From Pseudophaeobacter profundi (GTDB taxonomy: Bacteria > Pseudomonadota > Alphaproteobacteria > Rhodobacterales > Rhodobacteraceae): a DNA stretch of 64,000 nucleotides. The notes under the pieces are model-generated. The model was not told the origin of the DNA and made no database searches. It saw only the letters and a list, made by a program, of their open reading frames with translations. Positions 52,080 to 61,521 of this stretch are shown piece by piece (positions within the stretch are counted from its first letter, which is position 1; every line of letters starts with the position of its first letter). A program made the translations under genes and the position numbers. The stretch covers positions 19,726 through 83,725 of the forward strand of contig NZ_JARJEF010000014.1 of NCBI RefSeq assembly GCF_029697505.1. The letters are read 5' to 3'.

Positions 52080-52691
52080 ATGACGAAAAGCATAAACAAA
52101 CTAGGTCTTTGGGTTGCTTTGATCGCAGTGACCTGCATGGCCTTCATGGTGACTGCAGCTTCCGCTGCTGATTACAAAATCCGTCCAGGTGATACGCTGC
52201 GCGTTGAAGTGCTCGAAGATGAGACAATCAATCGTGATGTCTTGGTGGGGCCAGATGGCCGCATTTCTGTCCCACTGGTCGGGACCGTTTCCGTTGGCAA
52301 CAGCACTCTTGGGGATGCCGGCAGACGCCTTTCTTCTGCTTTGGCGCCGAATTTTGCAAAAGCACCAAATGTTCTGGTCTCTTTGCGGCAGCTGAAGCGG
52401 GCCAGCGGCGGGACCGTGTCGCGGAAGGTCTACGTGATTGGTGAGGTCAACAAGCCCGGCTATGTCGATGTAGACCGCAACACCACGCTGTTGCAGGCTT
52501 TGGCTCTTGCCGGTGGCGTAACAGATTTTGCCGCGTCGAAGCGGATCCAACTGCGCCGTATCACAGATGGCGGCGAAACCGTTTACAACTTCAACTATGA
52601 ACGCGTTTTGGCTGGCCAAAGCGATGTTGGAACAAGCAAGGTTCTGGGTGGCGATGTGCTCGTCGTGCCGACGCGTCGGTTGTTTGAGTAA
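52080..52691 (+). CDS. Polysaccharide export protein (Wza/BexD-like)
   Basis: A 203-residue periplasmic/outer-membrane export protein. The signal peptide ends at TAASAA-D (about residue 27). The polysaccharide export domain starts YKIRPGDTLRVEVLEDETIN and DVLVGPDGRISVPLVG. An SLBB domain follows with VYVIGEVNKPGYVDVDRNTTLLQALALAGG. It lacks the C-terminal membrane helix of Wza, and the outer-membrane barrel encoded 13 bases downstream could act with it. A good Shine-Dalgarno sequence (GGAGA) precedes ATG 52080. Confidence 0.9.
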   Translation: MTKSINKLGLWVALIAVTCMAFMVTAASAADYKIRPGDTLRVEVLEDETINRDVLVGPDGRISVPLVGTVSVGNSTLGDAGRRLSSALAPNFAKAPNVLVSLRQLKRASGGTVSRKVYVIGEVNKPGYVDVDRNTTLLQALALAGGVTDFAASKRIQLRRITDGGETVYNFNYERVLAGQSDVGTSKVLGGDVLVVPTRRLFE

Positions 52692-52704
52692 TCATAAGGT
52701 CGAC

Positions 52705-53949
52705 ATGAAACACTTTGGATCAGTTTTGGCGTTCAGCGCCGGGGCGCTGGCTTTTCCTGCCACCGGCCAGGAAGCGGGCGGCCAGACAACGCGCTTTGTA
52801 TTCGACCAATCGCTTGAGGTGGTGCGAAACCCAGACTTGACACCGGGCGGCGACGATACGGAAACGCTGTCCGTTTCCAGGTTCGCCTATCAGTATTCAA
52901 GCAAAACGCGGCGCGATGAATTTACGTTCGACCTTGGCTCTGCGTTGCGGGTTCCACTCTCCGAAGGTTCAGATGACATTGATTTTGATGAAACCAGTGC
53001 ATCTGTCAGCTATGTCCATCGTGCACCTGGGACACGGCTGTCCGCGACAGGTTCGATCACATATCGCGACCTGAAATATCTTCGGTCCTATGACCTTGAT
53101 GAAGACGACGACATCAACATCCTGAATGGCACCGGAAACCGCACTGTTGGTTCCCTTCGCCTCTCGGCTGACTTCATGGAAGACCGGCGGTTTGGCTGGG
53201 GGGCTGAATTTGGCACCAGCGCAATTCGCTATAGTAATCTGTCTGTCGGCTCGACCTATGTCGACGTCGATCGTGCCGATGCTGCGTTGAAAGCCCGGTT
53301 TGACCTTACCCAAGTAACCACCTTGACTTCTCGTTTTGGCTTTAGCCAAAGCCAGGAAGAAGGCAGCAGCAGAAGGCGCACCGATAGCGCGAGCTTCGGG
53401 ATATCCCACGCCCGCCCGACCGGGGAACTTCGAGGATCGCTTTCTTTTGAATCGCCAGACACGTCGCAGGACCGAACATCCTTGACACTGGGCCAGACCT
53501 ATAATTTTGATGAACGCGGGCGTATTTCTTATGATCTGGGCGCGACGTTCGGAGATAACTCTAGCACATATTGGGTCGGTCGGCTCGACTATCGCTACGA
53601 ACTGGCACCACAGAGCCAAGTCCGCGCCACCCTGAATCGACAGGTCAGCGATGCAGATGACGGTGCTGTTGTTATCCGCACTCTTGGGAGCCTTGGTTAT
53701 AATATGTCGCTTGGCCCCATGACTGGCCTAGGCATTGATCTGCGCTACCTGGACCGTGATGCAATTTCCGGAACCGGGGGGGACTACCAAGAATACGGGG
53801 TCAGCGTAACTGTGGACCATAAGTTGACCAAAAACTGGAACCTCAATGTTGGTGTCGGCCATACCACGCGCGATGAAATCGGTTTGCAATCGGCGTCATC
53901 TGACTCTGTTTTCTTTTCCCTGAAACGGGCATGGGGCGGGAAACTATAG
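52705..53949 (+). CDS. Outer-membrane beta-barrel protein of the EPS locus
   Basis: A 414-residue protein with a signal peptide (about 22 residues) followed by many alternating hydrophobic/polar strands ending in aromatic residues, e.g. SVSRFAYQYSSKTRRDEFTF, SASVSYVHRAPGTRLSATG, VRATLNRQVSD and WNLNVGVGHTTRDEIG. The last residues (SVFFSLKRAWGGKL) form a terminal strand. No catalytic domain is seen. It occupies the position of the outer-membrane beta-barrel protein usual in PEP-CTERM/exosortase loci. The start is ATG 52705, just after the export gene; the longer open frame overlaps that gene and is rejected. Confidence 0.75.
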   Translation: MKHFGSVLAFSAGALAFPATGQEAGGQTTRFVFDQSLEVVRNPDLTPGGDDTETLSVSRFAYQYSSKTRRDEFTFDLGSALRVPLSEGSDDIDFDETSASVSYVHRAPGTRLSATGSITYRDLKYLRSYDLDEDDDINILNGTGNRTVGSLRLSADFMEDRRFGWGAEFGTSAIRYSNLSVGSTYVDVDRADAALKARFDLTQVTTLTSRFGFSQSQEEGSSRRRTDSASFGISHARPTGELRGSLSFESPDTSQDRTSLTLGQTYNFDERGRISYDLGATFGDNSSTYWVGRLDYRYELAPQSQVRATLNRQVSDADDGAVVIRTLGSLGYNMSLGPMTGLGIDLRYLDRDAISGTGGDYQEYGVSVTVDHKLTKNWNLNVGVGHTTRDEIGLQSASSDSVFFSLKRAWGGKL

Positions 53950-54016
53950 TCTGTTTTCCGCATCGTACTGAAAGTTTAGTTCTTTAGGCCTGCCTAGGTA
54001 TCCCTCACTATTTTGG

Positions 54017-55627
54017 ATGATTACGATGACGACTGCACGCTCAATTTCCGTGCCTGCCGAGGCCTCAGGAAATAGGCTACAGCCAGGGGGTATCTTTCTT
54101 GTCCTGCTTTTCGTTGTCAGCCTGCCGATCTTCTGGATGGCCATGGTCTCTTTGGCTGAGGTTTGGGTCACACCCGAATACAGTCACGGCCCACTGATCC
54201 CACTGATCTCCCTATACCTCTTTCTCCGCGAGCTGCGTGACAAGCAGCCTTTGCCTGCTGGCACTCTGGTAGATCGACGGCCAGGGATTTATGTGATTGT
54301 CGCAGCGCTGTTGTTTGGGATTCTTGGCAATCTCGCTTATGTCCCTGACCTTGTTTCTTATGCGATGGTCATCTGGGTTGGCGGTGTGGTTTTGCTGTGC
54401 TTTGGCTGGGCCGAAGGTCGGCGCCATCAGATGCCGGTTCTGCATCTGATTTTCATGCTGCCCTTGCCGCAAATTCTCTACTGGAAACTGACAATCTTCC
54501 TGCAGGGAATTTCCTCTGAATTGGGCGTTTGGTTTATCAAACTTGCGGCGGTTCCGGTCTACTTGGATGGCAATATCATCGATCTGGGTCCTTACAAATT
54601 GCAGGTGGCCGAGGCCTGCTCTGGGCTTCGCTACCTGTTCCCCATCCTCAGCTTTTCATATCTAACGGCGATTCTTTATCGTGGGCCCTACTGGCACAAA
54701 GTGCTGATTTTTGCCTTAGCAGCGCCATTGACTGTCTTTATGAATGCCTTTCGCATTGGTATTATTGGCGTCTTGGTCAATTCATATGGGATTGAGCAGG
54801 CTGACGGGTTTCTGCACTTCTTTGAAGGGTGGGTCATTTTTGGCGCTTGTGTCGGGTTGCTGTTCCTGACTGCGGTTCTTCTGCAACGGTTTAGCGGATC
54901 AAAGAAGAGCCTGTCCGAAGTGATCGACATGGACTTTGAAGGGCTTGGCAGCCAAGCTTCGAAAGCTTTTGCAATAGCCGCAAATCGCAGTTTTGTTCTG
55001 GCTCTGACCTGCAGCCTGCTGATTTCTTCGGCCTTCGTATTCATTTCGCCCTCGGATTCCCAAAGTCCAACCCGGGATACATTTGCGTTGTTCCCGCTTC
55101 GAGTTGATGGTTGGTCTGGCTTTACGGAAAGTCTGGATCCCGACATCGAAGAAGTTCTGGGCGCAACTGACTATATTAATGCAGCCTATACCCAACCCGG
55201 ACAAAGCGCGCCGGTCGAGTTCTTCGCCGCTTGGTATCACACGCAAACCGAAGGGGAGGGGATCCATTCTCCTGAAGTCTGTTTGCCAAATGGCGGCTGG
55301 GAAATCTACTCTCTGGAGCAACACCAAGTGTCTATGCCGGATACCGTGTATAAGACCTTTTCTGTTAATCGGGCCGTGGTTGAAAAAGGGCTCGACCGGC
55401 AGTTGGTTTACTATTGGTTTGAACAGCGCGGGGTTCGTATGACAAATGACGTGACTGCCAAGCTCTCTGTTGTAAAGGATACGCTTATCCGCGGTCGTAG
55501 CGATGGTGCCATGGTTCGGTTCGTGACTAGAATTAGCCATGATGAGACGGAACAGCAGGCAGCCGACCGCCTGGAGGCTCTTATGCTTCCAGCATTGAAG
55601 CTGCTGCCACGCTACATTCCTGAATGA
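54017..55627 (+). CDS. xrtD: Exosortase D (VPLPA-CTERM specific) fused to an EpsI domain
   Basis: A 536-residue membrane transpeptidase-like enzyme expected to cleave VPLPA-CTERM proteins. It has eight or so hydrophobic segments in residues 25-300. The catalytic triad can be seen: Cys in EACSGLRYLFP (about 200), Arg in NAFRIGIIGV (about 244) and His in GFLHFFEGW (about 267). After another TM (about 335) comes a periplasmic EpsI-like (DUF3485) domain: FPLRVDGWSGF, WYHTQTEGEGIHSPEVCLPNGGW and VYYWFEQRG-like segments. It belongs with the two VPLPA-CTERM proteins of this window. The start is ATG 54017 or ATG 54026. Confidence 0.9.
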   Translation: MITMTTARSISVPAEASGNRLQPGGIFLVLLFVVSLPIFWMAMVSLAEVWVTPEYSHGPLIPLISLYLFLRELRDKQPLPAGTLVDRRPGIYVIVAALLFGILGNLAYVPDLVSYAMVIWVGGVVLLCFGWAEGRRHQMPVLHLIFMLPLPQILYWKLTIFLQGISSELGVWFIKLAAVPVYLDGNIIDLGPYKLQVAEACSGLRYLFPILSFSYLTAILYRGPYWHKVLIFALAAPLTVFMNAFRIGIIGVLVNSYGIEQADGFLHFFEGWVIFGACVGLLFLTAVLLQRFSGSKKSLSEVIDMDFEGLGSQASKAFAIAANRSFVLALTCSLLISSAFVFISPSDSQSPTRDTFALFPLRVDGWSGFTESLDPDIEEVLGATDYINAAYTQPGQSAPVEFFAAWYHTQTEGEGIHSPEVCLPNGGWEIYSLEQHQVSMPDTVYKTFSVNRAVVEKGLDRQLVYYWFEQRGVRMTNDVTAKLSVVKDTLIRGRSDGAMVRFVTRISHDETEQQAADRLEALMLPALKLLPRYIPE

Positions 55628-55867
55628 TAGTCAGAGGTTTGGTTAATCCTTCTTGGCGCGAATTTCGCCCAAAAAACCGACAAACCCCTTTGAAACGCGA
55701 TTTTTGCCGATGAATATCGTTGTTGGCGTTAACCTTTGGTTGCTAGCTCTTTTGAATTAAGTTAAATTCTATCTATCTACGCTGCCCACATCGAATCAAG
55801 TTGGGTGGTTACCTTGGGTGGGCGATAGCGTGAAGCGCGCCAATATTATGATTTTAAGGATGGTAAA
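55628..55867. other. AT-rich promoter region of the small VPLPA-CTERM gene
   Basis: 240 bases without a gene, clearly AT-rich at 55700-55790. The presence of AAGGA just before the GTG start and a terminator after the gene suggests a separate, possibly highly expressed, transcript. Confidence 0.4.
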
Positions 55868-56329
55868 GTGATTAAAACTTTGAAAAAGATCGGTGCCGTT
55901 GCTGCTGCGACCCTTGCCCCGATGTCAGCGTCTGCCCTGACAGCGACAGGTGCAGCTAACGGCGACACCGTCAACTTCTCTGACATGACACAGAATGTTG
56001 GCCTGTTCTTCACCTCGGCCCCAGAAAGCGGTAGCTTTACTTTGACACTGGTCAATGACATTGCCTCCTCGCTTCGCCTTGGATTTAGCACCCTGTTCAA
56101 CAGCGGCGAAACTATTTCCGTTACCGTTGACGGCACAGCAATGCCCAGCGGCGATTTTGGTACAGCTGTTGGCTTTGGTGATTCTGTTCAACTGGTTGTA
56201 AACTATGTCGCGTCGACCTCTGGTAGCTTCGGCTTCTCCCTGGCTGCTGTTCCAGTTCCTGCTGCTGCTGCCCTGATGCTGACAGCAATCGGTGGCCTGG
56301 CACTGGTTCGTCGCCGCAAAGAAGCGTAA
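55868..56329 (+). CDS. Small VPLPA-CTERM exported protein
   Basis: A 153-residue protein. The signal peptide (IKTLKKIGAVAAATLAPMSASA) is followed by a beta-rich, Ser/Thr/Gly-rich domain of about 95 residues and the C-terminal sorting signal VPVPAAAALML, a hydrophobic helix and RRRKEA. It is a likely substrate of the exosortase D gene that ends 240 bases upstream. The start is GTG 55868 with AAGGA upstream; no in-frame ATG allows a full signal peptide. It has its own terminator at 56354. A small, abundant matrix or surface protein is plausible. Confidence 0.8.
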   Translation: MIKTLKKIGAVAAATLAPMSASALTATGAANGDTVNFSDMTQNVGLFFTSAPESGSFTLTLVNDIASSLRLGFSTLFNSGETISVTVDGTAMPSGDFGTAVGFGDSVQLVVNYVASTSGSFGFSLAAVPVPAAAALMLTAIGGLALVRRRKEA

Positions 56330-56353
56330 GCGTCTTCAGTAGTTCTAATAGTT

Positions 56354-56384
56354 GAAAGGCGTCGCACTTAGTGCGGCGCCTTTC
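56354..56384 (+). terminator. Terminator of the small VPLPA-CTERM gene
   Basis: GAAAGGCGTCGCAC pairs with GTGCGGCGCCTTTC (13 of 14) across a three-base loop, 24 bases after the stop codon. Confidence 0.65.
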
Positions 56385-56447
56385 GCGCTTCTGTAGACCT
56401 GAAAGACTCAAACAGGCCTGATCACTGCAGATCACAAACCTCGCCGT

Positions 56448-56888
56448 TCACTCCTCCGCTGCCAGCTGGGTCCGGATCCGGTCAGCTGTCTGGGAAAGCG
56501 CTTTGCCGCCAGGGCTTGAAGGCAGAGAAAACTCCTCGACCCCGTCTTCAATATAGCGCGCCGAGGTTACATCGTGGCGGTGAAACATCGGCACGATATG
56601 GGCATGGGCGTGTGGCACGTGGATGCCAGTGTAAAAGAATGAAACCCGTTCTACGCCCCATTCACATTTCATCGCGCGCGCCAGCTTTTGCCCCAGGGTC
56701 ATTACGCGCGCTGCGGTCCTGTCTGGCAAATCTTCGAACCAAGGATAGTGCTGCTTGGGGATGATCAGGGTGTGACCTTCGCGGATCGGGTGAAGATCAA
56801 GGAACGCAAGCACCAGATCGTCCTCAAAAATCTTGTGTGCGGACAACTCGGCATTGGCAATTCTGCAAAAAATACACGCGTCGGTCAT
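56448..56888 (-). CDS. HIT-family nucleotide hydrolase/transferase
   Basis: A 146-residue protein of the histidine triad superfamily. CIFCRIANAELSAHKIFEDDLVLAFLDL gives the usual N-terminus with a CxxC pair. PIREGHTLIIPKQHYPWFEDL follows, and the catalytic triad is HVPHAHAHIVP (His-x-His-x-His, about 92-98). These proteins cleave nucleoside phosphoramidates or dinucleotide polyphosphates. There is no clear link to the EPS genes around it. The start is ATG 56888 (MTDACIF); the preceding ATG 56891 is equally possible. Confidence 0.88.
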   Translation of the reverse strand: MTDACIFCRIANAELSAHKIFEDDLVLAFLDLHPIREGHTLIIPKQHYPWFEDLPDRTAARVMTLGQKLARAMKCEWGVERVSFFYTGIHVPHAHAHIVPMFHRHDVTSARYIEDGVEEFSLPSSPGGKALSQTADRIRTQLAAEE

Positions 56889-57112
56889 CAAAGCCCCCTT
56901 TCCCTAGCGGTATGCTTTAGCAAGGCTACAGTTGTGGGCATTCACTACAAGACAATGTTGCAAAGGCCTGAGATGGGCGGACGCTTTGCCGCATGTCGAA
57001 GTTGTAATTGCGCCCGAAACATGGGGAAGGGGGCTTTGATGACCGTCGATGGTAGGGGATAGCGCGTGGTAAAACCTGGCATCGACACAGGTAGTTTTCG
57101 GGCGCTAACGCG

Positions 57113-58168
57113 CTAGCGGGGGCGGTTTTTGGAGAAAGCTAAGTTTGCAGCTTCGGTATCAAGCCTGTCGCGCACAGAAGCGGCGGGGGAGGTCTCAAAG
57201 CCTCCTTTGAGAATTGCAACGGCTTCCGGCGTGAAGCCCTTCAGTGCAAGTTGCGCGGCCTTGGCGAGTGTGAACGCCCAGGCAAATGGGGTGCTAAGCG
57301 GGTAGAAACGTTTAATAAATCGCAACCTCGCCCGATGCTTGAAGTAAAGTGAAAACGGAGAGGCAGGGCGGCCTAAAGTCGGCGACCCAATGGCGGTACC
57401 CGCCTTGTGATAGACGATCGCGTCGGGGCAACTCACAAGTTGCAATGCGCCGCGTCTTAGCGCCCAATCGACCTCTTCGTAGTAGAGGAAATAGCTTTCA
57501 TCCATAGGTCCGGCAGCTTCGTAGAATTCCCTACTGGCGACCATGCTTGCCCCAGAGACGAATTGCATCCGTTCCACCGCTGGCGCCGGGGTGTTGGCGG
57601 CGTTGGCGAACAGGTTAAGGTTGCTTGTCACCCCCGTTAACCGATTAATCGTACCACCGTCGTTTTGGATTACATCTGGTCTGTCGTAGTAGAATAGCCG
57701 TCCCGCCATAAGAGCCCAGCCTGACTGGACGGCTTGCTTGGCGAAGGCGCCCGGCGTTTGCGGAGTCACTACGCTGTCGGGGTTCAATATCCAGAATCTG
57801 TCGATATTATTGCGCCCGGCAAGATGAGCCAGCCCGCGATTCACCCCCCCTGCAAAGCCAGAGTTGATACCGGTTTTTATCAGTGTGATATGGTGTGTCT
57901 CGCTGCTGAGTGGTGTATCGGGGCTGTGTATCGAAACTGGCTTGGGAAAGGCCGTGTTTTGCACTGGGCTGTCATCGGGGCAGACATAGGGATCGGCCCC
58001 TGTGGCCCAAGACGTGATCCGTGCGACCGTGTCGTCTGTCGAAGCATTGTCAACTACAGCGATTTCAAGCAGGATGTCGGTCGCGGCCAGCAGGCTTTCC
58101 AGACAGTCTAGAATTTCGTCAGCCGCATTATACGTGACAATAACAACGCCGAGTCTTGAAATTTCCAT
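57113..58168 (-). CDS. Glycosyltransferase family 2 (rhamnosyltransferase-like)
   Basis: A 351-residue cytoplasmic GT-A enzyme. VVIVTYNAADEILDCLESLL and IAVVDNASTDDTVARI form the N-terminal nucleotide-sugar site. FWILNPDSVV carries the Asp-x-Asp-like motif (about 127-136), and YFLYYEEVDWALRRG is the acceptor-side ED(V/W) block. The layout resembles rhamnosyltransferases, which would use the dTDP-rhamnose made by rfbCBDA. It starts at ATG 58168 with an upstream region shared with the divergent acetyltransferase gene. Confidence 0.87.
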   Translation of the reverse strand: MEISRLGVVIVTYNAADEILDCLESLLAATDILLEIAVVDNASTDDTVARITSWATGADPYVCPDDSPVQNTAFPKPVSIHSPDTPLSSETHHITLIKTGINSGFAGGVNRGLAHLAGRNNIDRFWILNPDSVVTPQTPGAFAKQAVQSGWALMAGRLFYYDRPDVIQNDGGTINRLTGVTSNLNLFANAANTPAPAVERMQFVSGASMVASREFYEAAGPMDESYFLYYEEVDWALRRGALQLVSCPDAIVYHKAGTAIGSPTLGRPASPFSLYFKHRARLRFIKRFYPLSTPFAWAFTLAKAAQLALKGFTPEAVAILKGGFETSPAASVRDRLDTEAANLAFSKNRPR

Positions 58169-58326
58169 GTTTTCTTGGAGCCCTGTTAGAATATGATACG
58201 GGTAGTCCTTCTGGGAAGCTTACCTCTACTTCAAAGTATTACGTAAATCCATGCATATATATGGTTGTTCACAACCCAGGGCGAAGATTAAAGCAGGTTG
58301 AACCACATTAGGAGGATTCATAAGCG

Positions 58327-58863
58327 ATGAAATTTAGATATACAGGAAAGCACCCTGATACCTTTATGCAGGCTGCGCGGAAATACGGGCTTTTGCCGAC
58401 TGTTCGCACGCGTCTTCGCGATGCACTTTTATTAATTCGTCGCCAGTATCTCGTTAAAGTGTGGAAGATGAACATCCATCCTTTTACGCTGATATCGCTG
58501 AAAGCCACACTTGATCGCACCTACCCCCGTGGCATTCACATCGACGAGGGATCAGCTATTTCCTTTGGTGCTGTTGTTCTTTCGCATGACCACGTTGCAG
58601 GTAAACATGCCAATACTCATATCGGTAAATATTGCCAGATCGGGGCGCGTAGCATGATCCTGCCAGGCATAAGTATTGGCGATCACAGTGTCGTTGCTGC
58701 CGGAGCTGTTGTGACCAAGGATGTTCCTTCCAGGTCGATTGTTGCGGGAAATCCAGCCAAGATAATCAGGTCAAACATCATGACCACCAACTGGGGTAAG
58801 ATCACCGATCGCGGCGAAAAGCCTGACGTCAACACTGCTATTCAGCGTCAGGCGTCGATTTAA
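58327..58863 (+). CDS. Left-handed beta-helix acyltransferase (EPS acetyltransferase)
   Basis: A 178-residue hexapeptide-repeat transferase. After an N-terminal helical part (about 60 residues) come imperfect hexapeptides: [43 protein letters not shown], and the family ending [26 protein letters not shown]. The loop SHDHVAG holds the likely catalytic His. It probably O-acetylates a sugar of the exopolysaccharide. It stands alone on the plus strand between two minus-strand blocks. Confidence 0.85.
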   Translation: MKFRYTGKHPDTFMQAARKYGLLPTVRTRLRDALLLIRRQYLVKVWKMNIHPFTLISLKATLDRTYPRGIHIDEGSAISFGAVVLSHDHVAGKHANTHIGKYCQIGARSMILPGISIGDHSVVAAGAVVTKDVPSRSIVAGNPAKIIRSNIMTTNWGKITDRGEKPDVNTAIQRQASI

Positions 58864-59067
58864 CTCGGGATAAAAAATATTCAGGCGGCGTCCATAAACG
58901 CTCGGTATTACATAATTTGCATCGAACCTGGCACTTCGCGAAGCGATGCAGAAAGTCTTTGAACGCTATATGGATCGCCATCCCAAAACCCAATAGTTAA
59001 ATAGACAGAGAAGACTCCCGTCGAATTACACATTGCCAACTTGAGCTGAGAGAAAACCTTGCTGCCG

Positions 59068-59907
59068 TTAATAACCGTAGTTTCCGTAGCCGCCGTAGCC
59101 CGACGCAGTAAATTCGCATTTGTTGAGGACGACGCCCAACACATTGGTCTGTGAGGCAAGATCTCGTTCACAACGGTCGATTTCGGCAATTGTGCTGTGA
59201 CCAGCAGCGGCAATGATCAAGGCGCAATCCACATAGCGCATAAAGGCCATTGCATCATCATTGACCAACAGCGGGGGCATATCGAAGATCATGATCTCAG
59301 GCTGGTACTGTGCTTCGATATTGTCTAGGACCTGACCAACTGTTTCGCTTAGCAAGACGTCCGAAGCATTGCTCACGGGGCCATCATTTGTAACCAGGGC
59401 CAGCTTGTCCTGCAGTTTGACCGCAAGATCGCCAAACATTGCATCACCGGTAAGAAGGTCGCCAACTGAGCATTTGTTACTACGCGGATTTTTCACCCCC
59501 AGCAGGCGGTTCTGGTTGGGCTGGCGCATGTCCAGTTCAATACCGATCGCCCGGGTATTTGATTGCCGTGCCACGGAAAATGCCAGGTTCAAAGAGATCG
59601 TGCTTTTGCCGCATGACGCCGTTGGCGAGGTAATCGCCAGCCGCCGCCAACCGTTTTCCTGCATCGTCCGAAGGGTCTTTGTGCGTAGCATGTCAAAGGG
59701 CGTCGCCTCTGGTGTGGCATCCATCGCCACGATGCGATTGCGCTGCAAAGCGGGTTTTGACAGGGCAATCTCTGGCAACTCTTGCCATTGCTCGGCTCCC
59801 AGTGGCTGCGCGTGCGCCTGCAGGTTGACGGTTGTCCGAGAGGTGTGGTTCTGACCCTGTTTTGCGCGGGCCTTAGAGATTGCCGTTTGTAGACGTTCCA
59901 TCGACAT
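59068..59907 (-). CDS. Tyrosine autokinase of the EPS system (BY-kinase)
   Basis: A 279-residue cytoplasmic ATPase that, with the Wzz partner, controls polymer length. It has Walker A SPTASCGKSTISLNLA (about 94-109), Walker A' GIELDMRQPNQ, and Walker B MIFDMPPLLV. The C-terminus is a tyrosine cluster, YGGYGNYGY, the autophosphorylation tail. The Wzz gene is 12 bases upstream in the same operon. The start is ATG 59907 or ATG 59901; AAGGAGAG lies just before. Confidence 0.88.
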   Translation of the reverse strand: MSMERLQTAISKARAKQGQNHTSRTTVNLQAHAQPLGAEQWQELPEIALSKPALQRNRIVAMDATPEATPFDMLRTKTLRTMQENGWRRLAITSPTASCGKSTISLNLAFSVARQSNTRAIGIELDMRQPNQNRLLGVKNPRSNKCSVGDLLTGDAMFGDLAVKLQDKLALVTNDGPVSNASDVLLSETVGQVLDNIEAQYQPEIMIFDMPPLLVNDDAMAFMRYVDCALIIAAAGHSTIAEIDRCERDLASQTNVLGVVLNKCEFTASGYGGYGNYGY

Positions 59908-59919
59908 TCCTCTCCTTAC

Positions 59920-61509
59920 TTAAAGAAATTTCCCAAGACCCGCTTTTTCGAGAATACGTTCGAAGAGGGGCTGAAGTGGCGAAATATTTTGGTCAACATA
60001 CCAGAGTGCCAAGGGGACCCCGACGAAAAGGACGCCGAGAGTAACCAGCATGGATACACGCTTGAAGTGAACTTCCCTATGCGTCGTCATATAGGGGATG
60101 GTTTCAAACGCAGTGATCTGTAGCTTGCGTTCAAGGTCCTGGGGGCGCCGTACCGACGTGTTTGTAAGCTCAAGACCAAGAAAGATCAGAATACCAGTCG
60201 CCAGGCCACCGATCAGGCCACCAACGGCAATGAGAGGGCGATTGGGGCTATTTGGCTGCTCTGGGGCAATCGCAGGTTCAACAACGGAAATACGCTGACC
60301 TCGGGACAGGGATTCAATCATGCTCCCTGTTTCTGCCCGGGCCATGTTTGCCACTGCAAGATTGTACTGTTCCTGCAAATTCTCATAGTCGCGTTCCATG
60401 GTCGCAAGCGTCACGGCATTGCCTGGGGTTTCCTCGATCGTCTTGGAGATCGCCGCCATACGCGCCTGGGCATCGTTGCTTTGATCTTCAATATATCTGA
60501 TTTGGGCATTGATGTCGGCTACCCTAAGGTCAAACAGTGACATCTCAAGCGAGCGCTCATCCGTGCTTCCCAAAGGTGCCGATTCAGCGGGCAAAGCCGC
60601 TACGGCGGCTTCGGCAGCCGATATTTGGGATAACAGTAAACCCATGCGCGGGTTGCTGGGCGAAAGCGTTGCCGAAAGGCGATCATACTCACGGCGCAGG
60701 TCAGCCAATTGCTGCTCTTCCGGCCGCGCGCGTTGACGCGGCAGAGTGGTGACGCCTCCGCGGGTTTCTAGCCCGGTTTGTCCTGTTGCTTCGAACAGGG
60801 TGACCAATTGGTCGCGACGATCCTGAAGAGCGTTCTTTTCGCGGCGCAGCTGCAAAAGCCGTTCTTGAATTGCCGCCTGTTGACTGCGACGGAATTCAAG
60901 ACTGTCAGGAAGCGCTTCAAGGTTGTTTTCCTGAAAGTTCAAAATGCGCGAGCTTACGCCGCTCAGGGCCAGCTCAAGGCGATCGACCTCCTGCGTGAAA
61001 AATTCTTGCGTCTGCCGTGCAACATTGGTTCGCATCCGCACGTTTTCTTGCAGAATTAACGTCACAACCTCATTTGCAGTCTGCGCGCTCAATTGTGGTA
61101 TTGCATCCCGAAAGCCAACGGTCACGATAGTGGCGGTTTGCGGCCCGCGTCCGCTACCCCCTGCCGTTATAATATCGATCCGCTCCCGGAGATCCTTAAC
61201 CTTGTCATCCGCAGACAGGGTGGGGTCATCTGTAAATAGTTTCTGTTCGTTTGCCAGTTCCAACAGGATTTCGCGGCTCAATATCCGCTGGCGAATGATT
61301 TGTAGCGCCTCGATTTCACCGGTCTTCACAGTCGAAGCCGCGAGTTCATCCGGAATTTGTTCTGATTCAACGATCAATATGGCTTCTGCGCGATAGACTG
61401 GCGGCAGAGCAAGGGCAATGGCGACGCCAACCCCTGCACCGATAACAGCTAGAATAAGTACATATGGCAGATGACGGCGAAAAACTCGCCAGTAGTAGTG
61501 CATATCCAT
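59920..61509 (-). CDS. Polysaccharide chain-length determinant (Wzz/GumC family)
   Basis: A 529-residue inner-membrane protein. The N-terminal Wzz domain begins YYWRVFRRHLPYVLILAVIGA with TM1 (about 14-34). A large periplasmic region with coiled coils runs to about 420 (e.g. QAAIQERLLQLRREKNALQDRRDQL). TM2 (LIAVGGLIGGLATGILIFLGL) follows, and an extra TM3 near 490. The size and extra segment fit the exosortase-system chain-length determinants. It is the second gene of the minus-strand block AAA ATPase-Wzz-kinase, with a 12-base gap on each side. Confidence 0.9.
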   Translation of the reverse strand: MDMHYYWRVFRRHLPYVLILAVIGAGVGVAIALALPPVYRAEAILIVESEQIPDELAASTVKTGEIEALQIIRQRILSREILLELANEQKLFTDDPTLSADDKVKDLRERIDIITAGGSGRGPQTATIVTVGFRDAIPQLSAQTANEVVTLILQENVRMRTNVARQTQEFFTQEVDRLELALSGVSSRILNFQENNLEALPDSLEFRRSQQAAIQERLLQLRREKNALQDRRDQLVTLFEATGQTGLETRGGVTTLPRQRARPEEQQLADLRREYDRLSATLSPSNPRMGLLLSQISAAEAAVAALPAESAPLGSTDERSLEMSLFDLRVADINAQIRYIEDQSNDAQARMAAISKTIEETPGNAVTLATMERDYENLQEQYNLAVANMARAETGSMIESLSRGQRISVVEPAIAPEQPNSPNRPLIAVGGLIGGLATGILIFLGLELTNTSVRRPQDLERKLQITAFETIPYMTTHREVHFKRVSMLVTLGVLFVGVPLALWYVDQNISPLQPLFERILEKAGLGKFL

Positions 61510-61521
61510 TATCGCAAAGCC

